A stretch of DNA of 37,489 nucleotides. Source: Metabacillus fastidiosus NBRC 101226 (GTDB taxonomy: Bacteria; Bacillota; Bacilli; Bacillales; Bacillaceae). The notes below the pieces were generated by a model. It made no database searches. It had not been told where the DNA came from and worked only from the letters and a program-made list of their open reading frames with translations. Below are positions 27,624 to 35,748 of this stretch, one piece after another. Every line of letters begins with the position of its first letter. Position 1 is the stretch's first letter. The stretch covers positions 1 to 37,489 of the forward strand of contig NZ_BCVG01000028.1 of assembly GCF_001591625.1 (NCBI RefSeq), in the 5' to 3' direction. Position numbers and translations under genes: made by a program.

Positions 27624-29133
27624 AGCGTTACCTATTATGTTCCAAGGTACACATTCTGACGCAGGAAAGAGTGTAATTGTAACAGCATTTTGCCGGATTT
27701 TTGCTAATGAGGGATATAATACAACCCCGTTTAAATCACAAAATATGGCGCTTAATTCGTATATTACATTAGACGGCAAGGAGATTGGACGGGCTCAAGG
27801 CGTTCAGGCAGAGGCGGCTAAAACTGCGGCAACAACAAATATGAACCCGATTTTAATTAAACCGAATCGTGATCATCAAGCCCAAATTGTCGTACATGGT
27901 GTTCCTTATAAAAATATGGAGGCTTATGCCTATCGCCGTGAGTTTTTTGAAACGGGACTGCAGTTAATTAACGAATCTCTTCACACTTTAGGCGAGCAGT
28001 ATGACAGGGTCGTTATCGAAGGTGCGGGAAGTCCTGCTGAAGTGAATTTAAATGATCGTGAATTAGTAAATATGAGGGTTGCTCATATGGCAAATGCCCC
28101 TGTTGTATTAATTGGTGATATTGAAAAGGGCGGAGTATTTGCGAGCTTAGTTGGTACCCTTCAGCTCCTCGAACAAAAAGATCGTGACCGAATTATCGGG
28201 GTCATTATTAATAAATTCAGAGGCGATAAAAAACTGCTTGAATCCGGTTTAACATGGTTTGAAGAATATACTGGAAAACCGGTTCTCGGTGTTATTCCTT
28301 ATCTTTCAAATCTCCAAATTGATGCAGAGGATTCTGTTATGCTGGATCGTTATGACACGAAGAAAACTGGTGAAAAAGATATCGATATTGCTGTTATCCG
28401 CTACCCTCGAATTTCTAATTTCACTGATATTGATCCATTTTTAGCTGAAGAAGACTGCCATATTCGTTTTGTAACAAACCGTAAGCAATTAGAAGATCCG
28501 GATCTTATTATTTTACCAGGCAGTAAAAATACGATTGATGATTTATTATTTTTAAAAGAAACAGGTCTTTTTGATGAAATATTAAAGCTTCATAAAGAGA
28601 AAAAAGTAATGATTTTCGGAATTTGCGGCGGTTATCAAATGCTTGGAGAATTGATTTCTGATCCTCTTGGAATGGAATCTGCAACTAAATCAATAGACGG
28701 CTTTGCTCTTTTACCGGCTAATACGGCAATGACTGCTAATAAAACGACAGTTCGTTCACAAGGTGAACTGATATATGACGGGAAGAAGATTTCAATAGAC
28801 GGTTATGAAATACATATGGGAGAAACTGTTTTCACTGGACAATATGACTCTCTTATTAAAGTTGATGACCATTTTGATGGCTGTAAAAACAATGATCAAA
28901 CAGTCGTTGGAACGTATTTCCACGGCATTTTTCATAATGATGAATTTAGAACAGTTTTACTGAACTCAATTCGAGCAGATAAAGGCTTATCTCCGATTAA
29001 GGACAGACCCCTATTTAATGATTTAAGAGAAAGAGAGTTTGATAGATTGGCAGACCATGTGAAAGAGCATGTCGATATTGATTTTATCGAAGGAAAAATG
29101 AGAGAGTTTGGAAGAAGGGAAATGAATGAGTAA
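27616..29133 (+). CDS. cbiP: CbiP, cobyric acid synthase
   Basis: The 505-residue enzyme amidates the b, d, e and g side chains of adenosylcobyrinate a,c-diamide. GTHSDAGKSVIVTAFCRIF at the N terminus, KSQNMALNSYIT, and the GATase cysteine in IFGICGGYQMLGE are family signatures. ATG 27616 follows AAGGAG at ten bases and overlaps the cbiA stop by eight bases. An upstream in-frame TTG (27592) is unlikely. Confidence 0.96.
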   Translation: MSKALPIMFQGTHSDAGKSVIVTAFCRIFANEGYNTTPFKSQNMALNSYITLDGKEIGRAQGVQAEAAKTAATTNMNPILIKPNRDHQAQIVVHGVPYKNMEAYAYRREFFETGLQLINESLHTLGEQYDRVVIEGAGSPAEVNLNDRELVNMRVAHMANAPVVLIGDIEKGGVFASLVGTLQLLEQKDRDRIIGVIINKFRGDKKLLESGLTWFEEYTGKPVLGVIPYLSNLQIDAEDSVMLDRYDTKKTGEKDIDIAVIRYPRISNFTDIDPFLAEEDCHIRFVTNRKQLEDPDLIILPGSKNTIDDLLFLKETGLFDEILKLHKEKKVMIFGICGGYQMLGELISDPLGMESATKSIDGFALLPANTAMTANKTTVRSQGELIYDGKKISIDGYEIHMGETVFTGQYDSLIKVDDHFDGCKNNDQTVVGTYFHGIFHNDEFRTVLLNSIRADKGLSPIKDRPLFNDLREREFDRLADHVKEHVDIDFIEGKMREFGRREMNE

Positions 29134-29878
29134 AGGAAAAGTCTATTTAGTAGGGGCAGGACCGGGTGATCCGAGGCTTATGACGATCTATGGGATGGAA
29201 TGTATAAAAGAAGCTGATGTCATTCTGTATGACAGACTTATAAATGATGAGTTATTAAATTACGCAAAAGAGGGAGCAGAACTGATCTTTTGCGGCAAGC
29301 TTCCCGGCAAGCATGAACTTATTCAGGATCAGATTAATGAACTTCTAGTAGAAAAAGCATTGGCTGGAAATATTGTCACTCGTTTAAAGGGCGGTGACCC
29401 TTGTATTTTTGGCCGTGTAGGGGAAGAAGCAGAGATTTTAGCTAATAACGGGATCAAGTTTGAGATAATTCCGGGTGTTACATCAGGAATTGCAGCACCA
29501 GCATATGCCGGAATTCCGGTAACACATCGTGATCATGCAACATCATTTGCAATTGTTACAGCCCATGGCAGGGAAGATAAAGGAAACGATTATTTAAACT
29601 GGTCAGCGCTTGCGACTGGAATTGATACGATTGCTTTTTATATGGGTGTCGGTAATCTGAGTCACATTTGCCATATGCTCATCAAGCACGGCAGAAATCC
29701 TGAAACACCTGCCGCCCTTATTCAATGGGGAACAACGACAAAGCAGAAGACAGTAACAGGAACGCTTGAAACTATTGAGGCTATTGCACAAGCAGAAAAT
29801 ATTACACATCCAGCAATCGTTTTAGTAGGGGATGTCGTTCAGCTGCGTGAAAAAATAAACTGGTTTGAAAAAGAGTAG
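29126..29878 (+). CDS. cobA: Uroporphyrinogen-III C-methyltransferase (SUMT, CobA/CysG-A)
   Basis: This 250-residue SAM-dependent enzyme methylates uroporphyrinogen III at C2 and C7 to give precorrin-2, the entry step to siroheme and cobalamin. Markers are VGAGPGDPRLMTIYG, ADVILYDRLI, RLKGGDPCIFGRVGEEAE and the PGVTSGIAAPAYAGIPVTHRDHA block. It lacks the CysG-B dehydrogenase/chelatase half, so precorrin-2 oxidation must be done by another protein outside the window. The ATG overlaps the cbiP end by eight bases. Confidence 0.95.
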   Translation: MSKGKVYLVGAGPGDPRLMTIYGMECIKEADVILYDRLINDELLNYAKEGAELIFCGKLPGKHELIQDQINELLVEKALAGNIVTRLKGGDPCIFGRVGEEAEILANNGIKFEIIPGVTSGIAAPAYAGIPVTHRDHATSFAIVTAHGREDKGNDYLNWSALATGIDTIAFYMGVGNLSHICHMLIKHGRNPETPAALIQWGTTTKQKTVTGTLETIEAIAQAENITHPAIVLVGDVVQLREKINWFEKE

Positions 29879-29895
29879 AGCAGGAGGTCTTATTC

Positions 29896-30459
29896 ATGTT
29901 AGAGATATTGAAAAAACGTAGAGCAATAAGAGATTATATCGATAAAGATGTGGAAGATGAGAAGCTTGCAATCTTATTAGAAGCAGCAACATTAGCGCCG
30001 AATGACCGTTTAAGAGAGCCTTGGAGTTTTTATGTAATAAAGGGAGAAGCGAAAAAGCGATATGAACAGCTGGCAGAGGAATACTTAAATGAACGTTTTC
30101 CAACGAAACCTCATTTAGTAGAAAGTTCATTAAAAGTAGTGAAAACAACACCGGTACATATTGTTGTTACGAGCGATATCGTACCAGACGATGAAGATGC
30201 TACAAAAGATAATGAATTCGCTGTTTGCTGTGCAATCCATTCGATGTGGCTTGCGGCAGAAGAGCTTGGTCTAGGCTTTGTCTGGCGTACGAGAGGTGTC
30301 GGTCTTGTCCACGATGACAGGCTTCATGAGTTCGTCGGTTCACCTGAAAATAAAAAAGTGATTGGTAATATCTTTGTCGGCTATCCTGATGAAGAATCAT
30401 TAAATAAGTTAAAGCCTTCCAAGCGTACTTCTTATACAGAAAAGACGACATGGCTGTAA
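29896..30459 (+). CDS. cbiY: CbiY, nitroreductase-family flavoprotein of the cobalamin operon
   Basis: The 187-residue protein has the nitroreductase fold: RRAIRDYIDKDVED at the N terminus (FMN phosphate contacts), EAATLAPNDRLREPWSF, a central CAIHSMWLAAEELGLGFVWRTRG helix and NIFVGYPDEE. It occupies the slot of cbiY in the B. megaterium operon. Its substrate is not established. It is distantly related to BluB (dimethylbenzimidazole synthase), but the expected BluB RRDxR start is absent (RRAIR), so I do not call it BluB. An AGGAGG site precedes the ATG. Confidence 0.82.
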   Translation: MLEILKKRRAIRDYIDKDVEDEKLAILLEAATLAPNDRLREPWSFYVIKGEAKKRYEQLAEEYLNERFPTKPHLVESSLKVVKTTPVHIVVTSDIVPDDEDATKDNEFAVCCAIHSMWLAAEELGLGFVWRTRGVGLVHDDRLHEFVGSPENKKVIGNIFVGYPDEESLNKLKPSKRTSYTEKTTWL

Positions 30460-30474
30460 AGCGGGAGATGTCAT

Positions 30475-31023
30475 ATGGCAGAGTCTAAAAGAAAAAAAGG
30501 ATTATTTTTATTATATACAGGTAATGGAAAAGGAAAAACAACTGCATCTTTAGGGCTTGCAGTTCGTGCAATTGGAAGAGGGCAGCGTGTATTAATCATC
30601 CAATTTATTAAATCTCCGCAGCGGACATATGGTGAAAAAATTACTTTAGATAAGCTTGGCATTGAGATGATTCAGACAGGTGTCGGATTTACATGGACGA
30701 AGACGCCTGAAGAACATCGTGAAGCATTGAAAGCAGGCTGGGTTTTAGCAAAAGAGAAAGTAAATTCAAATGAGTATGATCTTATTATATTGGACGAACT
30801 AAACAATGCCTTATCAATTGATAAGTTTCCGATTGATGATGTGCTCCCGCTAGAAGAAGTGATTGATCTTATTGAGAACCGTCATGAAGATATGCATCTT
30901 GTCATTACAGGAAGAAATGCGAAACAGGAAATTATCGAGTTAGCGGATCTAGTAACAGAAATGACTGAGGTAAAGCATTATTATCAAGACGGAGTGCCGG
31001 CTGTTAAAGGGATTGAATTTTAA
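30475..31023 (+). CDS. btuR: BtuR/CobO corrinoid adenosyltransferase
   Basis: The 182-residue enzyme transfers the adenosyl group of ATP to Co(I) corrinoids. It carries the inverted P-loop GNGKGKTTASLGLAVRAIGRG near the N terminus, FIKSPQRTYGE and LIILDELNNAL, and ends VPAVKGIEF as in the family. It belongs to the CobA(Salmonella)/CobO class rather than PduO or EutT. It is the last gene of the operon; adenosylation is required before CbiP acts. Confidence 0.95.
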   Translation: MAESKRKKGLFLLYTGNGKGKTTASLGLAVRAIGRGQRVLIIQFIKSPQRTYGEKITLDKLGIEMIQTGVGFTWTKTPEEHREALKAGWVLAKEKVNSNEYDLIILDELNNALSIDKFPIDDVLPLEEVIDLIENRHEDMHLVITGRNAKQEIIELADLVTEMTEVKHYYQDGVPAVKGIEF

Positions 31024-31075
31024 CGAGCATAGTATTCATATTGGATAATTATCTTGAATTTATATAAAATAATGT

Positions 31076-31112
31076 AAAGAGCCTTTCGATACAGGGAGGC
31101 TCTTTGCTTTTA
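31076..31112 (+). terminator. Terminator of the cobalamin operon
   Basis: AAAGAGCCT pairs with AGGCTCTTT across a 12-nt loop, followed by a T-rich tail (GCTTTT). It lies 53 bases after the btuR stop. Confidence 0.85.
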
Positions 31113-31139
31113 ATACAAGTTTAAATGAGGAATGTCTAG

Positions 31140-31739
31140 ATGAATGAACAGTATTATGATGCGATGCTTAATATAAAAACAACAGGAGAACAAAAAGGAT
31201 TTAATCAATCGATGCATTACCATCGTTACGAGCCGACACCATACGATGCTTTAGAAAAGCTATTCACACAATATGAGCTGAAGAGCAGTGACCATATCGT
31301 TGATTTCGGCTGTGGAAAGGGACGGTTAAATTTCTTTGTTCATTATATGTATAATGCAACAGCTATAGGGATCGAAATGAATGAAACTTTTTATAAAGAA
31401 GCAATTGAAAATCGCGACCGCTATGTACGGAAACGGAAAAATGGTAAGGACAAGATTCATTTTTACTGCTGTTTAGCAGAAGAATACGAAATTAATCCAT
31501 TAGACAACCGCTTTTACTTTTTTAACCCGTTCTCCATTCAAATATTCAGAGGGATTATTAATAATATACTGCTTTCAGTTGAACGAAAGAAACGGGATAT
31601 TGAGCTTATTTTATATTATAGTTCAGATGATTATATGTATTTTTTAGAAAATGAAACTGCTTTTGAATTGAAAGAAGAGATTAAACTTCCCGAAAATAAT
31701 CTATATGAACGGTTTTTAATATATAAATTGGAATATTAG
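31140..31739 (+). CDS. Class I SAM-dependent methyltransferase (unassigned)
   Basis: The 199-residue soluble protein has a SAM-binding motif I, VDFGCGKGRLNFFV (about residues 54-67), followed by the acidic GIEMNETFYKEA at motif II and FYFFNPFS at motif IV. The NPF(S) segment can suggest a nucleic-acid or protein substrate but does not define it. It follows the cobalamin operon after a terminator and a 27-base gap, with a GAGGAA site. It is probably not part of cobalamin synthesis. Confidence 0.85.
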   Translation: MNEQYYDAMLNIKTTGEQKGFNQSMHYHRYEPTPYDALEKLFTQYELKSSDHIVDFGCGKGRLNFFVHYMYNATAIGIEMNETFYKEAIENRDRYVRKRKNGKDKIHFYCCLAEEYEINPLDNRFYFFNPFSIQIFRGIINNILLSVERKKRDIELILYYSSDDYMYFLENETAFELKEEIKLPENNLYERFLIYKLEY

Positions 31740-31742
31740 ACA

Positions 31743-31776
31743 GGAGAAACTGGCAATTGAAAAGCCAGTTTCTTCT
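31743..31776. terminator. Hairpin terminator between convergent genes
   Basis: GGAGAAACTGGC pairs with GCCAGTTTCTTC (one G-T pair, 9-nt loop), four bases after the methyltransferase stop and 14 bases before the end of the DoxX-like gene. The T tract is interrupted on both strands, so strength is uncertain. Confidence 0.65.
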
Positions 31777-31789
31777 CGTTTATTATTAG

Positions 31790-32152
31790 TTAAATACGTG
31801 ATCTGAAGTATAAAATAAATAGTAATACTAACATAACAATATCCAGTCTCGCATTAAAAGAAAATTGTAAAAGACCTAAATGCAGTGATGGCACTTTTGT
31901 TATTAAAATCGCGCCAATCATAACGATAATTAATGGAACTACTGCAAGTCGAACTTTTTTATTAAGTAAAATGAAAATGCCACAGCTTATTTCCAAAATA
32001 ACAATAATATACATTGTATAGATTGGAAACGGCAGTCCTAAGCTAATAAAGTAATTGCTTAATTCATTGTCTACTAATTTCATTAATCCGGAAATAATAA
32101 ATACATATGCAACTAAATATCTAATGAGTTTGAGAGAATGAGAACTAGTCAA
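31790..32152 (-). CDS. DoxX/MauE-like four-helix membrane protein
   Basis: This 120-residue protein has four transmembrane helices (about 8-28, 40-60, 66-87 and 95-117). The first helix region (LIRYLVAYVFIISGLMKLVD) and the GLPFP segment are typical of the DoxX-like/MauE superfamily, members of which take part in redox or thiol stress processes or quinone chemistry. The start is TTG 32152, supported by AAAGGAGGG upstream. It is monocistronic. Specific function is unknown. Confidence 0.8.
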   Translation of the reverse strand: MTSSHSLKLIRYLVAYVFIISGLMKLVDNELSNYFISLGLPFPIYTMYIIVILEISCGIFILLNKKVRLAVVPLIIVMIGAILITKVPSLHLGLLQFSFNARLDIVMLVLLFILYFRSRI

Positions 32153-32223
32153 GCAGATACCCTCCTTTACCTAAAAATATATGCAGGAAGGAGACAAACT
32201 TTTCATTTATTTTTAATTCATAC

Positions 32224-32252
32224 TTGACTAATCGGTTTAATATGTTTATATT
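32224..32252 (+). promoter_or_regulatory. Strong promoter of the DUF2325 gene
   Basis: TTGACT, a 17-base spacer and TATATT form one of the best sigma-A matches in the window. The start site would be near 32259, giving a leader of about 100 bases that contains an intrinsic terminator. Confidence 0.7.
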
Positions 32253-32290
32253 AAATATAATAAATTTAATTATTAGTCGACTAGATTACT

Positions 32291-32343
32291 AGAGACCTTA
32301 ACTATTTGCTTTTATAAGCAAAGGTTGGGGTCTCTATTTTTTT
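32291..32343 (+). terminator. Leader terminator/attenuator before the DUF2325 gene
   Basis: An outer stem AGAGACC / GGTCTCT encloses an inner stem TTTGCTT / AAGCAAA, and seven T residues follow. It lies between the gene's promoter and its ribosome binding site (AAGGAGG), so full-length transcripts must escape it. It could also end upstream transcripts. Confidence 0.8.
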
Positions 32344-32362
32344 ACAAAAAGGAGGATAAAAC

Positions 32363-32659
32363 ATGGAATCATTATTAGTAGTTGGTGGAGATAATATTGA
32401 CAAAATAACGAAGAAATTAGAGGGAAGAGGATTTAAAGAAATTATTCATTTGGATGGAAGAAAAAAACAAATGTCAAAAAAGGAAATACCGACAAAGGTT
32501 GGTTTGATACTAATATTAACTGACTATATAAATCATAATCTTTCAAATATGATTAAAAGAAGAGCACAAGAAAATGCTATTCCGATTTGCTTTGCTAAAA
32601 GATCTTGGTGTGCTATTGATTCTGAATTAAGGAAGCGGGAGAAATTATTGACATCATGA
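32363..32659 (+). CDS. DUF2325 domain protein (98 aa)
   Basis: The small soluble protein starts ESLLVVGGDNIDKITKKLEGRGFKEI, a Rossmann-like beta-alpha unit with the VGGD motif of the DUF2325 family, and ends with a basic region. The family's function is unknown to me; some members are found beside metal or stress genes. It is transcribed alone from its own promoter and passes a leader terminator. An AAAAAGGAGG site precedes the ATG. Confidence 0.78.
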   Translation: MESLLVVGGDNIDKITKKLEGRGFKEIIHLDGRKKQMSKKEIPTKVGLILILTDYINHNLSNMIKRRAQENAIPICFAKRSWCAIDSELRKREKLLTS

Positions 32660-32756
32660 TAGCTTAATATAATCTTTTGATAATATTGAGTTATAAAACG
32701 AAGTGTAATTTGTACAGGGAGAGGTTAGTTATTAAAATTTACAGTTACTTATAAAA

Positions 32757-32800
32757 AGCCCTTTTAGTCAGAGAAATGATCTGTCCAAAAGGGCTCTTTG
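32757..32800. terminator. Hairpin terminator shared by the DUF2325 gene and the bioY remnant
   Basis: AGCCCTTTT pairs with AAAAGGGCT, with a partly structured loop (TCAGA/TCTG). T-rich flanks lie on both strands (CTTTGTTATT on the plus, TTTTATAAGT on the minus), so it can stop transcripts from either side. Confidence 0.8.
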
Positions 32801-32819
32801 TTATTAGTCTATATCTTCA

Positions 32820-32919
32820 TTAGGATTGAAATGTAACTCAAATCATTAAGTATGGTGATACGTTTGCCCCAATTGCCATTAATACCGTAAATAATCCACA
32901 AAAGACGACACTTTTTCAT
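32820..32919 (-). pseudogene. bioY: Degraded 5' remnant of bioY (biotin transporter S component)
   Basis: On the minus strand, in the frame covering about 32823-32906, the translation reads VVFCGLFTVLMAIGANVSPYLMI, a stop, then VTFQS and a second stop. This resembles the first ~40 residues of BioY, which typically read (x)LFAALMAIGAN(x) then a hydrophobic stretch and GVPITFQTF. The start ATG (32919) is in another frame, so there is also a frameshift. Only ~100 bases remain before the terminator at 32757-32800, as if the rest was deleted. It lies next to the BirA operator and diverges from bioDA. Family similarity is from memory. Confidence 0.5.
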
Positions 32920-32970
32920 CACATACCCAATTTGTAAATTTTAGTAATCGTTGAATATTAGCTTCTGATA

Positions 32971-32999
32971 TGTTAACTTTTAAATATATTTAGTTAACA
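32971..32999. promoter_or_regulatory. BirA operator (biotin repressor site)
   Basis: TGTTAAC and GTTAACA form a perfect 7-bp inverted repeat with a 15-base spacer, matching the known BirA site architecture (TTGTTAAC-N14-16-GTTAACAA). A TATATT (32985-32990), a likely -10 for bioD, lies in the spacer; the -35 (TTCTGA at 32963) is poor. Biotinyl-BirA bound here would block transcription. Confidence 0.88.
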
Positions 33000-33014
33000 T
33001 ATAGAGGTGTTTAA

Positions 33015-33719
33015 ATGGTTTCATTATTTATTGCCGGCACCGATACAGATGTCGGTAAAACAGTTGTAACAGCACTATTAACAGCTTATTTTCATAAAAA
33101 AGGAGAAAAGGTTATTCCTTATAAGCCTGTGCAGAGCGGGGCGTTAGAAGTAGAAGGGAAGCTAGTTGCCCCAGATATACAAATTTATAAACAAGCATTG
33201 CCAGAGTTGAATGAAAAAGCTATTAATACATATTTATTAAAAAAAGCAAGTTCCCCACATCTGGCGGCAAGAGAAGAAAATATCCACATTTATCCTTCTG
33301 TAATTATAGAACATATTAAATTGCTGGAAAAGGAGCATGATATCGTATTGGTAGAAGGAGCTGGCGGTTTAATTGTTCCTTTAAGCGATGACGGCTATAG
33401 CATTATTCACTTAATAAAAGACGCAAATATTCCGGTACTTCTTGTTGCAAGGGCGGGACTCGGGACAATTAATCATACTATTCTTTCCGTAATGGCAATG
33501 AGAGAGGCTGGAATAAAAGTTGCGGGTATCATTATGAATCGGGTGACAAAAGGAGATCAGCTCATTGAACAGGATAATAGAAAGATGATTGAAAAAATAA
33601 CGAATATCCCTGTTTTCGGAGTAGTCCCTTACATAGAAAATGTAGAAAAATTGTTTCAAGATGATGATTTACTGAATGAAATTTTATCTTCATTACAGTT
33701 AAAGGAGATTAGAATATGA
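33015..33719 (+). CDS. bioD: BioD, dethiobiotin synthetase
   Basis: This 234-residue ATP-dependent carboxylase closes the ureido ring of 7,8-diaminopelargonic acid to give dethiobiotin. It has the P-loop [15 protein letters not shown] at residues 7-21, the KPVQSG motif, and [17 protein letters not shown] 33015 is preceded by TAGAGGTG. It overlaps bioA by four bases (ATGA). The BirA operator lies just upstream. Confidence 0.96.
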   Translation: MVSLFIAGTDTDVGKTVVTALLTAYFHKKGEKVIPYKPVQSGALEVEGKLVAPDIQIYKQALPELNEKAINTYLLKKASSPHLAAREENIHIYPSVIIEHIKLLEKEHDIVLVEGAGGLIVPLSDDGYSIIHLIKDANIPVLLVARAGLGTINHTILSVMAMREAGIKVAGIIMNRVTKGDQLIEQDNRKMIEKITNIPVFGVVPYIENVEKLFQDDDLLNEILSSLQLKEIRI

Positions 33720-35062
33720 ACGAACAGCAGCTTCTTCACTCAAGTAAAAAACATTTATGGCTCCCATTTACACAAATGAGTGATTATGAAAGAGACCCCC
33801 TTATCATTGAAAGCGGGGAAGGAATTGTTTTAAAAGATATTTATGGAAAAGAATATTTAGATGGCTATTCCTCTTTATGGCTGAATGTTCATGGTCATAG
33901 GAAACAGGAAATAAATGAAGCAATAAGGGATCAGCTTAATAAAATTGCTCACTCTACATTACTTGGTGCTGCAAATGTGCCAGCTGTTCAGTTAGCAGAG
34001 AGACTCGTTGAAATAACTCCAAGCGGTTTACAAAGAGTTTTTTATTCTGATTCAGGTGCAACAGCTGTTGAAATTGCCGTGAAAATGGCCTATCAATATT
34101 GGCAAAATATTGGGGAGACGAAAAAGAAGAAATTTGTAACACTTACAAACAATTATCATGGGGATACAGTTGGTGCAATTAGCATAGGAGATATTGATCT
34201 TTATCATCGTGTATATGGGGCATTAATGTTCCAGTCTATTAAATCACCTTTTCCACTTATTTATCGTCACTCCTCTCATGATGAAGCATTTATTCGTGAC
34301 GAGGCGCTTGCAAAGTTAAAAGAGATATTTGCTAATCATCATGAAGAAATAGCTGCCATTACATTGGAGCCTATTATTCAAGGGGCAGGCGGGATGAATG
34401 TTATGCCAAAAGGCTATCTAAAAGGTGTGGAAAAGCTTTGCAGGGAGTTTAATATTCTTCTCATTGCAGATGAAGTGGCAACAGGCTTTGGCAGAACAGG
34501 AAAAATGTTTGCAGTCGAACATGAAAATGTCCAGCCTGATATTATGACAATGGCCAAAGGAATAACAGGCGGATATCTCCCAATCGCCGCAACTGTTACG
34601 ACAGAGAAAATATATGAAGCATTCTACGGAGAATATGAAGAATTTAAGACATTTTTCCATGGTCATTCGTATACTGGAAACCAGCTGGGCTGTGCGGCAG
34701 CTTTAGCGAATTTAGAAATTTATGAGAAGGAAAATGTAGTAGGAAAAGTGAGGGAAAAAGCTTTATTAGTAGAAGAAGAACTTGGAAAATTAAAAGAGTT
34801 AAGCCATGTAGGAAATATACGGCAGGCAGGCTTAATGTGCGGGATAGAACTTGTGAAAAACAAAGAAACAAAAGAATCGTTCCCATGGCAGGAGAGAGTC
34901 GGCTATAAAGCAACATTAAAAATGAGAGAGCTTGGAATGTTAACAAGACCGCTTGGAGATGTTGTTGTATTTATGCCGCCGTTTGCGAGTGAGGCTGGGC
35001 AGCTGAAAGAAATGGTTAATATAATGAAAGAAGCAATCCTACAGGTAACAGAAAATAATTAG
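33716..35062 (+). CDS. bioA: BioA, adenosylmethionine-8-amino-7-oxononanoate aminotransferase
   Basis: The 448-residue class III PLP enzyme makes 7,8-diaminononanoate (the BioD substrate). It has [12 protein letters not shown] at the start, a [12 protein letters not shown] segment, the VATGFGRTG motif preceded by the IADE aspartate, and the PLP lysine in [16 protein letters not shown]. The pair order bioD-bioA is enough to convert KAPA to dethiobiotin; bioF and bioB are not in the window. No terminator is seen after it. Confidence 0.96.
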   Translation: MNEQQLLHSSKKHLWLPFTQMSDYERDPLIIESGEGIVLKDIYGKEYLDGYSSLWLNVHGHRKQEINEAIRDQLNKIAHSTLLGAANVPAVQLAERLVEITPSGLQRVFYSDSGATAVEIAVKMAYQYWQNIGETKKKKFVTLTNNYHGDTVGAISIGDIDLYHRVYGALMFQSIKSPFPLIYRHSSHDEAFIRDEALAKLKEIFANHHEEIAAITLEPIIQGAGGMNVMPKGYLKGVEKLCREFNILLIADEVATGFGRTGKMFAVEHENVQPDIMTMAKGITGGYLPIAATVTTEKIYEAFYGEYEEFKTFFHGHSYTGNQLGCAAALANLEIYEKENVVGKVREKALLVEEELGKLKELSHVGNIRQAGLMCGIELVKNKETKESFPWQERVGYKATLKMRELGMLTRPLGDVVVFMPPFASEAGQLKEMVNIMKEAILQVTENN

Positions 35063-35065
35063 TAT

Positions 35066-35094
35066 TTGACAATGCATGTAAATTCATTTACATT
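35066..35094 (+). promoter_or_regulatory. Promoter of the TetR gene
   Basis: TTGACA (consensus -35), a 17-base spacer and TACATT form a strong promoter just after the bioA stop. The spacer and -10 are covered by a palindromic operator. Confidence 0.7.
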
Positions 35095-35118
35095 TATGAT
35101 GTAAGTAAACACTTGCAT
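35076..35118. promoter_or_regulatory. Two TetR-type operator palindromes
   Basis: A perfect repeat ATGTAAAT-TC-ATTTACAT (35076-35093) overlaps the spacer and -10. A second, imperfect one, ATGTAAGT-AAAC-ACTTGCAT (35099-35118), lies 5 bases on, with one mismatch. Both are 18-20 bases long, as expected for TetR dimers, and indicate autoregulation of the following gene. Confidence 0.65.
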
Positions 35119-35139
35119 AGGATTGGAAGCTGAGTAAAT

Positions 35140-35724
35140 ATGGCAGAACAAAATGATACTTCAGAAAAAATAATTAAAGCTTTTATCGAATTATTTCGGG
35201 ATCACGGATATAAAGGAGCAACAACCCGAGCAGTTGCAGAACGGGCGGGTGTGAATGAAGTAACAATCTTTCGCCACTTTGGGAATAAAAAGGGGTTGAT
35301 GGATGCAGTTCTTCAAAAGGTTTCTTATACGCCAATGATTGAAAAAATAATTAATGAAGCAATGATTTGGGAACTGGAACATGATTTATTGCTCATTTCA
35401 CACGGATATCATGCCTATATGGAGGACATGAAAGACCTAATTTTAATTGTATTCAGAGAAGCAGGTTTATTCCCAGAAATGAATGAAACAATTATAGAAG
35501 TTCCAAGGCAATTAAGAAATGTAATGGTTTCCTATTTTACAGAGATGAAAAAAAGAGGAAAAATAGTGGAAACAGATATTGAGTTTCAGGCGATGAATTT
35601 CATTTGGCTTAATTTCGGCTACTTCATTTCTAAAGCACGCTTTGGACAAGAGCTTGTTCCAGGTTCTCAGGATGCTTTTATTAAAAACAGCATTCAGCTT
35701 TTTGCTAGGGGTTTAACTCCCTAG
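35140..35724 (+). CDS. TetR/AcrR-family transcriptional regulator
   Basis: The 194-residue protein has an N-terminal helix-turn-helix (about residues 9-55, with GYKGATTRAVAERAGVNEVTIFRHFGNKKGLMDAV split across it) and a variable all-helical ligand domain. It probably represses its own promoter and the following ABC-2 permease gene through the ATGTAA-type palindromes; this is inference from position. The natural inducer is unknown. The gene ends in a hairpin and is followed by the permease 57 bases later. Confidence 0.93.
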   Translation: MAEQNDTSEKIIKAFIELFRDHGYKGATTRAVAERAGVNEVTIFRHFGNKKGLMDAVLQKVSYTPMIEKIINEAMIWELEHDLLLISHGYHAYMEDMKDLILIVFREAGLFPEMNETIIEVPRQLRNVMVSYFTEMKKRGKIVETDIEFQAMNFIWLNFGYFISKARFGQELVPGSQDAFIKNSIQLFARGLTP

Positions 35725-35732
35725 AATTTTTT
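35705..35732 (+). terminator. Small terminator-like hairpin at the end of the TetR gene
   Basis: CTAGGG pairs with CCCTAG (8-nt loop), with the stop codon in the 3' arm, and is followed by AATTTTTT. It is only six pairs long, so it may be a partial terminator that attenuates entry into the permease gene. Confidence 0.55.
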
Positions 35733-35748
35733 CATCCTACTTGCAAGC

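Noticed and set aside
29896-30459. Calling the nitroreductase gene bluB
   Set aside because: The expected RRDxR start of BluB is RRAIR here, and the position matches cbiY, whose function is different or unknown.
32820-32919. A 36-codon intact minus-strand frame starting at ATG 32919 (MKKCRLLWIIYGING...)
   Set aside because: The reading resembling BioY lies in another frame; this one has no convincing ribosome binding site and looks like the out-of-frame shadow of the remnant.
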